From: Climacium dendroides
Taxonomy: Eukaryota; Streptophyta; Bryopsida; Hypnales; Climaciaceae
Length of the DNA stretch: 64,000 bases
Direction of reading: 5' to 3'
Assembly (NCBI GenBank): GCA_950106755.1
Contig: OX467084.1
Coordinates: 1,302,001 to 1,366,000 of the forward strand
The notes beneath the pieces were generated by a model, which was not told the origin of the DNA, searched no databases, and saw only the letters and a program-made list of their open reading frames with translations. Of the stretch, positions 25,000-37,139 are shown piece by piece (within the stretch, counting starts at the first letter, position 1; the number at the start of each line of letters is the position of its first letter). The position numbers were made by a program, and so were the translations under genes.

Positions 25000-27405
25000 T
25001 ATACTCCCAAAAACTGCTCTAGAGCATAACTAAGTGACTCTAAAGATCGAACCCGCAAGATCTTGTGAAGTATCTAGCCTTATTAAGTGATTAAGTTGAG
25101 TTAATGCCCAAAACTTCTTTTCGGTCGTATGTCTAAAATCGGAAACACTACAACACCCGGAAAGCTAAGGAACGGATTTCTCCCACCGTTCCAATCCTAC
25201 TAACTATTCGGTTCGTATAACGCCACTACCCCAGAATCCTACAAAGTCCGATCTCGGATACCTCTACAAAGTCTGATCTCGGATACCTCTGTAGACCAAT
25301 CTGTTTTGGTCTACCTACATGTATCCTTAGTCCTATCCAGTTTAATTTACCCTCTGTTTCTCCATCAGAGGGGTCGCCGCTTGATTTTAAAAGTGGTAGG
25401 TCCACCACTCCTTCCGTAATTTATAGTGGTTGAAGATCCCACTATTCTATCTCCAAATCTTCTAACTATTATAGATCCGGTTTGGTCCTTCACAACAACC
25501 TAGATATTAATCCGGATTGCAGGTCATACAAAGACCTCCCGTAAAATCCTCTCATACTACAATGACCTTGGGTACCCGTTCCTATCTGTGTAGAGTTAGA
25601 GGGGGGATCACAAGTAAACCCATTCGTTCCAACATCTACTAGAGCTACTCCGTTTACCAACTGGGGCAGTGAGACCTCACAGGAGATCGGACACTCAACC
25701 GGATTTCCCACCGGGAATTCTAGCGCGGCTAAAGAATCCCTCCCTATCCGCCTAGCCTAACAACGGTTTTCTCACCTGGAATCTCAAACTCTAGACGTAC
25801 TGAGGAACCGAAGTGTACTTCCAACTCCTCACTATCTACTTACATCTACTTTAAATAAGAACGGAAACACCAAGGGAGGAAAATTACTTGCAACTCTACT
25901 TCTGCCCTCCTTACTTCCTATCATATGATACTAACACACACATGGAAGCGGCATACAAGAAAGAAACAAATAGAAAACACAAGAAAATTTGCAAAAGAAG
26001 ACTTTCTCTCCCTTTCCCTTCCCTAGGGGCTGGTTTATATATAAAACCCTAAAGTACAAAAAGCCAAAAATTGCCACGGAATCCTACTGCATTTTCAGGC
26101 TGGACTTCCGATCCTACCTACTATTCTACTGGATCGGAACAGGATCTGGTTCCGGTTCCATTCTAAATCTCCCTAGTATGTACAACTTAGCTATTTTATA
26201 GTCCTAAACCTAAAGTGGGGCTCCTCGGATTGGCTTCCATCTGTTCAAAAACTTCAGTCAGGTTTTGATTTCGTTCTCCATCTGTAGATTTAGGAACCGG
26301 ATCGCCTTGGCCGAAATCGGGCATAGATTCCAGATCAATGGCGGACTCTGGGGTATTGGCTGATTTAGATGCTTGCTCAGACTTCTTGGACTTGGGAATT
26401 CTATCCTTTCCCTCCTCGACAACTAACTCATCCGAAAATGATTCCGGTAGAGAGAGGCTAAGAGTTGGATCCCCTTGGAGCATGTAGCCTCCATCAGCTT
26501 CCGGCTACTCTCCTCAATCCGGTCTACTGATATCCATGCCTCCATCATCATTGCCTCAACCTGTTCGGCATAATTTGTGAGAATCTTGACTATTCTGGAA
26601 CTAGATAGTTTCTTCTCCTTCTACACTTCTTCGTCGAATAGCTTAGCCTTGGTGGCGGCCATCTCGGATACTCCTAGGGTGTTCTTTACTTACTCGGCTG
26701 TCTTCCGAGTCTCCTCCGCCATTTCCCTAGTGGCGGTCACATCCTCCTTCAAGATGAAGTTTTCCGCCTCCAAGGTATCCACTTCCTTCTGCAGACGAAT
26801 TACTTCCTCCTCTTGCTTCTGGAACTCGACCGGGTCGGTGATGTAGTCTGCTACTTTCTCTGGCAACTTGTTATCCGGTGGCGCGCCCACGAGCTTCCCG
26901 ATCGCTTCCAGGGTCTGGTACTTGACTTTCCAATCTGCTCGGACACTATAGAGAATGGCTATTAAATTACTGAATGGATCTCGCGGATCCAATTCTTCCT
27001 CATCGACAGCCTTTCGTTTTCCTTCCGGAGTTGACCTGCTATGACTTGGTGGCGTCCCTCGCCCATGGGGAGGCGTAGTTTTCTGTCGCTTTATAGGCGG
27101 CAATAGACCCTCTTCTTCCTCTTCCACTGTTTCCAAATCCGATCCAAGAACAGTTTCCGCTTCTTCGTCTATCTCTGACTCTCCGTATTTCAAGAGGACT
27201 TCCTGAGTCTTCCACTTATTATCCTCTGAACTAGTCAGGAGCTGGTGGTTATGGTATAGGTGGAAGAGGTAAGGACATATTGGGGTAGCCCTACTCTTCC
27301 CCGCTCTCCTAATGAACTGGGCAACCAAATCGAAAACAATCCAGGCCTAGTCGACGTTCTAGATCCTGCATAAGGATCCAAAAATCGTATTATTGAGGGT
27401 GATCA
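25000..27405 (-). mobile_element. decayed gag-like retroelement (copy A), with 3' non-coding part
   Basis: Reading leftward from 27405, a broken frame carries NTIFGSL, then after two stops VAQFIRR...TPICPYLFHLYH (near 27328-27240), then an acidic region, a basic PPIKRQK stretch, and a coiled coil (about 26860-26690). A further frame runs 26483-26196. The same order (NTIFEAM...YLFHLYHH, acidic/basic region, coiled coil) is seen in copy B near 44.1-43.0 kb. This resembles the gag or N-terminal part of a plant Ty3/gypsy element. The remainder to about 25000 is non-coding, with a 25-bp duplicated unit at 25240-25289 (TCCGATCTCGGATACCTC). The right edge is an abrupt junction with the ParB-like gene at about 27405. 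Confidence 0.55.
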
Positions 27406-29122
27406 TTATCCTTGTCAGCTTTTCCAGATGGAGGACCGGAATTAGGAACTGAAGAAGGAAATGAGGCTGTAGTTTTCTATGTGTCTACAACTAATGAGGC
27501 TGAGGAGTCCTCAGAATTCTTAGCAGCTGACATAGAGGCTTGGGGCCCTTTGTGGAAAGCAGAGAATAAAATCTTCAATGATTTTTAAAATTCTGTGCCG
27601 GAGTTGAGTCACTTGAAGAACTCCAAGTTTTTTTGTTTATGATGGAAATCACCGTCACTTGGCTTGGATGAATCATATTTGTAGGTTGCATGTTTTGGAC
27701 CGGTCTTGGCACATTTCGGTGGACACCATCATTTTGATTTCTTGTTTGTAAGCTTTGACATTCAAAATTTTGAGGTTTAATTTGTATACGTATATGCAAA
27801 ATACTGATTGCACTATATGAATCGTAGGTCAACGGAGGATTCTCATGTAAAGACCAACTTGATTCACACTCTTTACCGTGTTCAAAAATATGGGCTTCTT
27901 CTAATGGAAAAGTTCAATAAATGTTGAGACCTTCTGAGAGAAAACGTTGTGATATGCAAGGAGTGAGGAAAACATGGTATTCAATGCCAATTGATGTCTT
28001 CACAGCATTTGTTTTTCGGGTGAGAGTCTGAATGTTTTAACAATGTTATATATCTTTTAGTATATATCGTTATTAGATAGTGAGGGCTAAAAAATTAATG
28101 AACAAATTTGATGTAATTGAAATGTTATTGATGATATTTTATAGTAAGAGATAGCACAAGGAGCAGATGCTGCAGGACAAAAGTACAATGAAGTGACAGC
28201 AGTAGATGATAAAAGCAATCAGGGAGTGGCGAATGCCATGAGGACTAGAGCTAAAAAGAAGGCGGTGAAGTTATACATGAAAATGGAGAAATTACTTGCA
28301 GTGACAAACCCTGTTTACGGTCTAGGATTTCTAGAAGAGGTGTTGAATGCATTTGAAGCACAAATTGATTGTTTCATGTATTCTTTGAATTGTTAATTTA
28401 ATGTTGATAAAATCCTATTTGATTTTGAAGGTTGAAAAGCATTGGACCACAAATGAGGTTCCAGAGATGACTTTGGAAAAGCTCCAGATGATAGCTACTT
28501 GCAATACCTCTGCAACACAAAAGTTAAAGTTGTTGAAGTGGTGGAGTTCATCCATGCCTTCACGGAATGCTAGATGCTTCCCTCCAAAGCCAATTTCTGA
28601 AGAGAAATTGGGGCCCTTCCTCAATGAATGGGTCTAGTGGGTAGGGGTAAGTGATTATTTTTATCTAAAAGACTTTTTATGTATATAATGTCAATTTCTT
28701 GAAGTGGTGCATTTCATTTATCTTCAACAACAATAGAAATGATTTAACAAGAGCATCATGTAGATTGAGGATTGCACAGTGGAATACTTTAACAATGTAG
28801 TCAAGAAAGATGGCCTCAAAATGAATATGGTAGTCACTACAACAAAAGTAGCGTTTTATAACTGCAAAATATGACTGCAGTGAGTTGTAAAATCAAAAAA
28901 TATGACTCACGCAGAAATCACTGTAGATGACTCGGGATATGACTGACTCTAGTCGTTTGGAAGCAATCGCTTCAAGCATCAATCATATTGGCAGTCATAT
29001 AAGTTGAAGGGTATAAATACCCATATTTAGCCATAGTATGCCAACATGGCATATACTTTGATTCTCTTAGGGGGGTCTTGACTTTTTGTTGAGTTGCCCA
29101 GGCAAACAAAAAAATCCTACGT

Positions 29123-29505
29123 GAAATATGACTGTGGCGAGTCATATTTTTTGATGACGTGGAATATGACTGCAATGAGTCATATTTTTTAATGACATGG
29201 AATATGACTGCGGCAAGTCATATTTTTTGATGACATGGAATATGACTGTAGTGAGTCATATTTTACAATGATGTAGAATATGACTATAGTGAGTCATATT
29301 TTGTAGTGATGTGGAATATGACTATAGTGAGTCATATTTTATAGTGATGTAGAATATAACTGTGGTAAGTCATATTTTGTAGTGATGTGAAATATAACTA
29401 TGGTGAGTTATATTTTGCAGTAATACAAAATATGACTTTTTCTAGTCATATTTTTGAATGATGTATGAAACAATTATTTTCAGTTATATTTTTTGATGAT
29501 TTGTA
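29123..29505. repeat. 38-bp palindromic minisatellite inside the CACTA element
   Basis: About ten units of period 38, each containing AATATGACT followed by six bases and AGTCATATT, so each can form a hairpin. Units start near 29123, 29162, 29201, 29239, 29277, 29315, 29353, 29391, 29429 and 29467; the last two are most diverged. Related palindromic pieces lie near both ends of the transposon. Confidence 0.85.
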
Positions 29506-30039
29506 AAACGACTATGTGTAGTCATACATCAACATAATTTAATAATTAAGTAAGAGAATCCATTTAATTAAAAATGAATACATATGATTTCTTAAATGGA
29601 CAAAAATTAATCACATTAGAAAGTCAAATACAAGAAAAAATGTGGTTTTTTTCAATAAGATTTATTAGTTACTAACACAAAATATATCACAATGGCTCTT
29701 TATATATGTATATTTCCACATACTTGTAGAACCTATATTCCAACAAAAATGTAAAGATGTTACCTCTTTTGTATTGCAAGTAGCCTTCAATAACTTCATT
29801 TCAATCTTCAATGCCTACATGTATAAACAAGAAGGTTAGTTTTCAATAAATGAACAATATAATTCAAATTTTAAAGATTTAAAGCACTACAAAATATGTA
29901 AACATATTTAAGATTAAAAAAATTATAATCATTATATATTCAAAAATTATAAATAACCAAAAAAAATAACAATGATGATAGAGAGACTAAGAAACAAAAA
30001 ATAGCAAAAAAGAAGAAGCAAAAACTAAGTGACTTTATG

Positions 30040-30760
30040 ATTGCAAAATATGACTAGGAGGCAAGAAAAAGAAAAACCTAAGATGGAAGAAGAAACAAAA
30101 GTTAAAAAGCAAGAAGAAACAAAATCTAAGATGGAAGAAGAAGCAAAAGTTAAGAGGCAAGAAGAAACAAAATCTAAGAAGGAAAAAGGAGCAAAACTTA
30201 AGAAGGAAGAAGAAGCGAAATCTAAGAGGAAGAAGAAGCAAAACCTAAAAAACAAAATTTAAGAAGTAAGAAGAAGCAAAACTTAAGAAGGAAAAATAAA
30301 TAAAAGTTGAAAGGCAAGAAGAAACAAAACCTAAAAAAGAAGAAGAAGTAAAAGCTAAATAAGAAGAAGCAAAAGCTAAAAAGCAAGAAGTAAGGAATAA
30401 GATCAAGTAAGAAGAAGCAAGAAGAAGAAAACCTAAGAGGCAACAAGAAACAAAACTTAAGAAGAAACAAAAACAAAGAAAAAGAAGCAAAACTTAAATA
30501 AGAAGAAGAAGCAAAATCTAAGAAGGAAGAAGAAGCAAGAAGAAGAAAAACCTAAGAAGCAACAAAAAACAAAACTTAAGAAGCAATAAAAATAAGGAAG
30601 AAGAAGAAAAACCTAAATAAGAAGAAGAAACAAAACCTAAGAAGTAAAAAAAAGTAAAAAAAAGCAAGAAGAAAAACAAAACTAAAAAGCAACAAGAAAC
30701 AAAACTTAAGAAGAAACAAAAACAAAAAAGAAGAAACAAAAAAAAAGGGCAAAAAGAGGA
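30040..30760. repeat. purine-rich ~24-bp repeat block
   Basis: Over 700 bp of A/G-dominated sequence built on AAGAAGAAGCAAAA..TAAG units, clearest at 30080-30230 with period 24. It leaves a short Lys/Glu-rich open frame at 30041-30262 by composition; I do not regard that frame as a gene. Confidence 0.75.
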
Positions 30761-33700
30761 GTGGCTACAAAAAGTGGCGGCTAGGGTTTCAAAAACCCTA
30801 ATTTTGTAGTGGCTAGAGTTTCAAAATCCTAAATTAGTGGCAACTATAAAAAAGTGATTTTAAAAAAATATGACTACAAAAAAATCCTACATGGAAAAAT
30901 ATGGTTAGGTACTTTCTAAATATATTCCTTATTCAAATTGTTTTTGGGCTGCCCTAAAAAAATCTTACTATTATAGAGATGTGATTGCAAAATATGACTA
31001 GAAAATATGATTGGGCGTTCCCTAAATATGTTCCCTACCGTTCTCTATGAAGTATTTTGGTGTTCCCAATGGCTATATACTATACGGCCATGATGTATAA
31101 GGCTAAAATATGACTCGTAGTCATATTTTTTTTACCTTCAAAAACATGACTATAAGCAGTTGTTAGTCATCCTCAATTATAATTCTGCAGTCATTAAACA
31201 CTATCATTGTTGTAGTGAGTCCCGCTTGAACCGGAGTATCTTCCAAAGTATATAGAGGGATGGAGGAAGAAGATTTGGGATCAAGGTTTGGGCCCAGCTT
31301 TGAAGGGTTCAAATCCTTTCAAGAAGTCAGACACCTTCTTAAATTTTGATGGCTCAAATGACGTTGTTCGTAGAGTTATTTTTCGGTATGTTTATCTGAA
31401 GTTGAGTTTTATGTTTCCTTAATTTGTTTGAAGGATTAGCATATGTAGTAATTTGATTAGAGTGCTTGTATTTTTGAAACAAAGTGATTTTTTTTTAAAT
31501 GCAATGACTACATTGAAGTCGAGGGTAAGATGAACCCAACCCCAAATCTTCGTCAGGTTCGACAGGGGTAGCCCTAAACCTCATTGTATCCTCACTATAG
31601 GATTATTTTGTAGAAAAGAGGTGCATAGTAGAACTTCTCTGAATGTCTGGAATACTTTTTTAGGAAACAGATGTTTTTGATTTGCTTTTTGAAGGTTAAG
31701 TGGTCAATTGTGTAATATATATACCTGAACATTGATATTTTAATGAATATGTGAATTTTGATATGTCATTGTTACTAATTCTTTTTATGTTCTTGTTGTA
31801 GGTACTTGAAGTATGAGTTGTTAGGGAAGAGCACCATCCCTAGGGAGGATATACTCCATTTCTAACCACATGGTTGGATCGGAGTTCTGAAGAATGCATG
31901 TACACGTCAAGCCAGTTCAAAACATTCACCACAGCTCATCTCACTGGTGGTGCATGGTATCTAGATTGTCCACTGACATTCACTCATCCATCAGAGGTGG
32001 AGCTTCGGAAATCATTAGATGGTCTTGGCATCATTGACTTGGAGGTCCCCGAATTCACCAACTACATTGATCAACAAAAGAAGAGAGCAATTGCAAGGAG
32101 GATGGTTGCTGATAAAAAGAAAGAAAACAAAGAGCAAGAAATTCGGGAGAACAAGGAGAAAAAAAAAGCAGAGCGTTTTGCGAAGTTGGCGGAGAAAGAG
32201 GAGGGCAAGGGGAAAAATAAAGGCAAGAGGTAGGAAGAAGGCAATAAACAAGTACCAGCCTCTTCAACGGTTGATCAAAACTCGCACATGCAAAGTGGAT
32301 CGCAAAGCGGAATGAAAAAAAAGGCAGTACTTCCGGATTTCACAGAGGATATGGTGACACAAGGTACTCAGGTCATAGTTGTTGGTGATGATGCAGACAT
32401 CACTTCAGAGGAATTGATCTTAAATGTCTCTATTGTTGACATTATGGATAATATGGAGTCCGAAGCACCTACATGCTATATTGAAGTTATGACCTTTTTG
32501 AAAAAGGTAACCATTGTTTTTTTCGTAGAACTTTGAATCTTTTTGGGGGGGAAGGAACATTTCAATAGCTATATGAATTCTTGATTATTTCAATAAATTT
32601 GTTTTTACAGTTGGCACTAGGGAAGCCCTGTATGTATGGAGGTAAAATGAATCGAGCACCCTTAGTGAACCTCATCTTTTTTGACTGCCAAGAGAATTTA
32701 CCTGTCCCGAAGGTATCTACGGCAGATAATGCAATTCCTTCATGGAATTCAGACCCAGAGTATGAGGCCATTCAATCGGCCTTCCTCTTTGCAAATATGC
32801 ACTTACAAGACCATGGCTGTATGATAGTATTTCAGTCATGGTGTGCTGATTCAAAGGGCATTATTGCAGGATTATGCGAGTCTTATCCTTCATTGGTGAA
32901 GAAGAAGGAATGATTGGGCATCAATCATATTCACATAATTTCAGTTGTGGACAATTCCAAGATGGTTAGTGTCTTCAAATATTTTAATGATTTTAATGAA
33001 AATTGGCATTCAAAAATTCTTGTATTCTTTTCTAATATATATTTTCTTTATGACTGCAGACTTTGAAGTTTGGAATCACTTTCTTGGTGAAGGACCTCAG
33101 TGATAAAGAGTCAAAATTGTCTTTGATGCGATCAGAAGCAATGCAGAAGGCGAAAATAGACCTTAACAAGGATGATACATTAATTAACTACACAATTGAA
33201 GATACCATGTTGGTCAATCTACAAACCAAAATTCCATGGTGAGGCCCTCGCGAAAAGGATACTAGGCTCTTCCAATTCCTTATAGAAGGGACAACTGAAG
33301 AAGGTGACTTGGTTTTGGACTACACAACATCTACTGGTTAGTTTTCATTTTAATAATTGGATTTTCATATGTGTATTGACATAGTGATTCATTGATATCA
33401 TGAATTGCATTTTGTAAATTGTAGGTGCATCAATTACAACATGTTGCGGCACGGGACGACACATAGTGGCTTTGGAGGAGGACAAGAGTGTTTTTAATGG
33501 CATCCTTGGACCTATGAAGAGAATCGTTGAAGTAGATGTGTTAATAACTGAAAGGCAACCACCAACAACAATTGCATCTTCACAAGATCCATACGCCATG
33601 ACTGTAGTGCCTCGAAAATTTCCTCGCCGAACTAAACCTAGTAAGTAAGTTTTTCATATTTTTGAATTCTTCCTTTACATGCTACTTCTTTTATTTTGTG

Positions 33701-33999
33701 ACTCTAATATTATATCTATTCTTTTTGTAGGCATCAAAAATTGATGTTTGCAGATGCATTGAGGAAGAGACGCAATCTTGTTCTAAGTCCGGAAAAGTCT
33801 TCTAATCTCCCAATTTATGCAGAGCAATTAGTATCAGCGTTTGCAAACTTTGGTAACTTAGAACCAAAACGTAGAAAAGATACATATGCTCTTCATGTTT
33901 TGCAATTTATAGATGGATCAACATCAGAAGGGAAAGAGACTTCAAAGTCTGAGAATAGCTTGGCGTCTACGACTAAGTCCATTGCAACTTAGATTCATG

Positions 34000-35965
34000 A
34001 GATTGACATATTGCATGAGTCAAAGTATTATGTGTTCATTTTCAATATGATTTGATTTGTGTGTTTTATGGCTACATCTAGAGTATGATTCATTTCCCTT
34101 CACAATTTTGCATTCTATGTTTTCTATCAAAATTAAGCACAATTGGTTGTTGTAATTTTTTATTTCATTTAAGTTTGTAAGTAAGTTAAATCTTTGAAGA
34201 ATGAACTCAGATCTTTAGAAAAAATAAGATACTTACATCCACAGTCATAGGTCCCACACATTTTTTTTAGAAATTTTTTTTCCCGCTCACAAGCTCATGG
34301 GCTCACGCTCAGCACTTGCTAGCAACCCTATTAATTTCAAGTATGAAAAAAAGACTTTGTTAAAATTGGTATTTACCAATTGCTATTGATAGGGCTGAAT
34401 ATAATCTACAAAACATAGGTACAGTGAGAAAAAATCATAGTTACCAAACGGATTGTAGAAGTCACTCTTTTGTTTTAGGGAATCTTTTATAAAATAATAC
34501 AAAAAAAAAAATTTCAAGCTTTCCTATATCACTAGAATTATTTGAATATAAGTTTCATACTATACAATGCATTTGCATACTTTTACCATACAGAAATTAT
34601 ATGGTTAGCTATTTAAAAAGTGGTTGTTAAATAAATTCCAATATTAATAATGCCAGCCTCATCAAAATTAAAAAATTTAAGATATTTTAAGTTTTCAAAA
34701 CTTTAAAATGTGTACTTCATAGTTCATAGATTTGTAACTTTTTAACTGTTAGCACCTGTTAACTTTCATTCTTAGAAAGTTATACATGTGATTTTTCTTT
34801 AACAAGATTTTAAATAATTTGAAAAAATAGGTAATTTGTAAACATATTTTGACATTGTAATAAGTTAAATAAATTATTTGAAAATTTAGAGATTCTTGTG
34901 TCTATACAATTGTGTAGAACATGGTTTATTATATTAATCTTTCTTTCAATTGATTAATTTGGTCTCTTCATTGATTTATTTACAATACTTTTATATGTTT
35001 TTTGATACTAAGTTTTTATAGTTTCTAAGTATAATAAGCTCATTTATTTTTAAAGCTCAGAATACAATATTATCCTATGATTATTCTACCACTTTTTAAA
35101 ATTATTTTAAAATTATTTCTTCATTATTATCATAAGGTAGTACTTTGATTTTAACATGGTACTTTGTTATATTATTTTTTATTTTTCTACATATAATAAT
35201 TCATGGATGTGTGTTTCTTCATTGGTTGTTAACCCCTAAAGGACCATTGTCCCTTCAACTAACAAATGGGATTTCAGGCAGGTACCTACGGCCTCAATTT
35301 TTGTCTTGATTTTTTGAAACCTTTTTTGAAGATAGGAAAACACATCAGCTTTTGGAGAATATAATTTTTATTCCAATTAATGCATGGGAGCAAAAGTTAT
35401 GCCCAAATAAGCACAAATTTGGAGACTCTGGACAAATTTTTTTTTACAAAAAATTTAAATCCTAAAATGTTTTTTTCCTCATAGATTATACTTTTTTCTA
35501 CACCTAAAGCTTTGATTCATTCCATTTCGACTAGTTATGAGAAAGTTACAAACAATCTTGTTTTTTGGGCAATTTAAACATCTTCTTGAAAAAATAACTT
35601 ATAGAGTTCATTTCTAAATGTAATTTTAACATTTTTTCAAAAAAAATTGTTGAAAAGGATGAAGTTTGCATGCTAGAACAATCTCACCATTGGGATTATT
35701 GTGTTTCAATTCCATTGAAGGATTATCGACAATTTAAGTTTTTGTTCAGTCTCATCCCTTTTTCTATCTAATTTTTTTTTAAGAATGAAAATTAAGTATT
35801 TTTTGTTTTATTCTTTTTTCAAAGATTCTCAACTCAATTTTTCACCATAAGAATTTAAACCTTCAAATTGTATGGTGCAAAATTTTTAAGTTAAAAAAGT
35901 TCAAAGTCTAAATGTATTAGACTATGTTTTCACCCAAAACACCTCAAAACTGCCATTTCTAGTAC
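34000..35965. other. AT-rich intergenic DNA, no gene seen
   Basis: Nearly 2 kb of AT-rich DNA with stops in every frame and no paired repeats that I could find. Confidence 0.5.
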
Positions 35966-35971
35966 AAGCGC

Positions 35972-36096
35972 TTTTTTTCCTTTTTCCTCTCTTTCCTTTT
36001 CCTTTTTCCTCTCCTTCCTTTTCCTTTTTCCTCTCCTTCCTTTTCCTTTTTCCTCTCCTTCCTTTTCCTTTTTCCTCTCCTTCCTTTTCCTTTTTT
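35972..36096. repeat. 22-bp pyrimidine minisatellite upstream of CWC21
   Basis: About 5.5 copies of CCTCTCCTTCCTTTTCCTTT plus TT; the + strand is purely C/T across the array. It ends about 155 bp before the CWC21 start codon, in the promoter or 5' UTR. Such mirror-like polypyrimidine tracts can form triplex DNA and also resemble plant core-promoter Y patches. Confidence 0.9.
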
Positions 36097-36252
36097 CTAG
36101 ATATCTTACTCCTGTGCCAAGACTCCCGCTTCCAAGACCATCTCTTTGCAGGCTGTATTGGCGTTTCTAGGGTTTCCCTCAACCATAGCCACTTTCTTTG
36201 TGAAGGCGTTGTTGGTGTGCGCGTGGAGATCCTTTCATGTTAGAGTTTCAAG

Positions 36253-37139
36253 ATGTATAACGGTATTGGTTTGTCGACGCCGCGCGGATCCGGCACGAAT
36301 GGCTACATCCAGACGAACAAGTTTTTCGTGAAGGCGCGGCCCGTGCGATCGGAGGAGAAGGAGTTTCAAACGGGGCAGGGCGCCGGCGGCGTGTTGCGGA
36401 AGGCTAACAAGGAGATTCTGGAGCATGATCGTAAGAGGCGCATTGAGGTCAAGCTGATCGAGCTCGAGGACCAGCTGGTGGATCAGGGCTATCCCGATGA
36501 GGAAGTGTTGGAGCGTGTGGAAGCTCTGCGCAAGGGTTTGGAAGCGGCAGGGGCTGAGGATGGCGACGATGCGTCTGCAGGGCTGGATACTAGGTATGTT
36601 TCTTTTATTCTGTGTATTATTGTATATGTTTGAACCGGACAACATTAGTCGGAGTGAGGCTGACAGGAGTGCCGCGGCGCGCCTATTTACAGAGATATTG
36701 CATACTGATATTTTGTATTTACTGCGTTTGTAGGATGAACTCTACTCAGAGCCATCACATTGCTGCACAGAAAGAAAAGATGTTGGAGACAATGCGAGAT
36801 GCCCTGGGATTGAAAGAGGTTAAGGAGGGTGAAGCTTTTGATCGGGAGTTGCAGGAGCAGAAAAAACAGGAGCGCATAATGGTCAGGGAAGAGAAAGACC
36901 GGGAAAAGCGTGAGAAACAGGCTGCCATTGAGGAGGAAGAGAAGCGGCAGAAGAGGAGGAAAAGAAGAGAAAGAGAAGCGGCAGAAGAGGAGGAAGAGAA
37001 GCGGCAGAAGAAAGAGCAGCGCCGTGAGGAAAAGCGTCGGCAACGGGAACAAGAGGAGGAAGTTCGATCACAAGTTCCAGGCAGGACTAAAACAGGAGCG
37101 CATAATGGTCAGGGAAGAGAAAGACCGGGAAAAGCGTGA
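36253..37139 (+). CDS. CWC21: pre-mRNA splicing factor, CWC21/SRRM2-type (cwf21 domain)
   Basis: Exon 1 is 36253-36593 and exon 2 is 36734-37139, joined in phase 2, giving 248 residues. The start MYNGIGL.TPRGSGTNGY is the near-invariant N-terminus of the family. The cwf21 domain (about 55-97, ILEHDRKRRIEVKLIELEDQ) is complete. Yeast Cwc21 and human SRRM2 bind Prp8 and Snu114 in the catalytic spliceosome, and a nuclear role is expected here. The tail is a long Glu/Lys/Arg coiled region instead of an RS domain. Exon 2 contains a 226-bp tandem duplication that shifts the frame: the first copy reads on to a stop at 37139, while the original ending lies beyond it at about 37338. Further downstream introns cannot be excluded. 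Confidence 0.88.

Larger units (their letters stand above)
28835..31217. mobile_element. non-autonomous CACTA (En/Spm) DNA transposon, 2383 bp
   Basis: Starts CACTACAACAAAAGTAGCG and its right end reads, in reverse complement, CACTACAACAATGATAGTG; the inverted similarity runs on for about 40 bases. AGT is duplicated at 28832-28834 and 31218-31220, the 3-bp duplication expected of CACTA elements. No transposase frame exists; the interior holds a 38-bp palindromic minisatellite and a purine-rich block. It splits one exon of the ParB/methyltransferase relic: removing the element and one AGT restores the frame. Confidence 0.92.
27407..33992 (+). pseudogene. ParB-like / DNA-methyltransferase-like fusion gene, disabled
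   Basis: Exons read as 27407-27747, 27828-28019, ~28151-28394, 28431-28646, 28764-28834 continuing at 31221-31385, 31802-32506, 32611-32964, 33060-33336, 33425-33644 and 33731-33992; most borders are GT-AG and in phase. Exon 1 has VYDGNHRHLAWMNHI, the DGxxR pattern of ParB/sulfiredoxin-type domains. Exons 7-9 have NLIFFDCQENLP, HGCMIVFQSW, then EEGDLVLDYTTSTGAS..GRHIVALEED. That is the motif order of beta-class N4/N6 DNA methyltransferases (motif IV before motif I), but without a proper PPY or FxGxG. A Lys/Glu-rich coiled segment lies between (32070-32230). Lesions: stops near 27586, in exon 2, at 28635, 32231, 32911 and 33240; frameshifts in a T run near 27630, in exon 2 and near 31865; a CACTA insertion at 28835. 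The 5' end is cut by a retroelement. The function of an intact copy is inferred only. Confidence 0.6.

Noticed and set aside
29123..29505. A CRISPR-like array
   Set aside because: Units are contiguous 38-bp tandem repeats without unique spacers, inside a plant DNA transposon.
30041..30262. Lys/Glu-rich open frame in the CACTA element
   Set aside because: Produced by a 24-bp purine repeat; no start context, no domain, and the repeat continues beyond it with stops.
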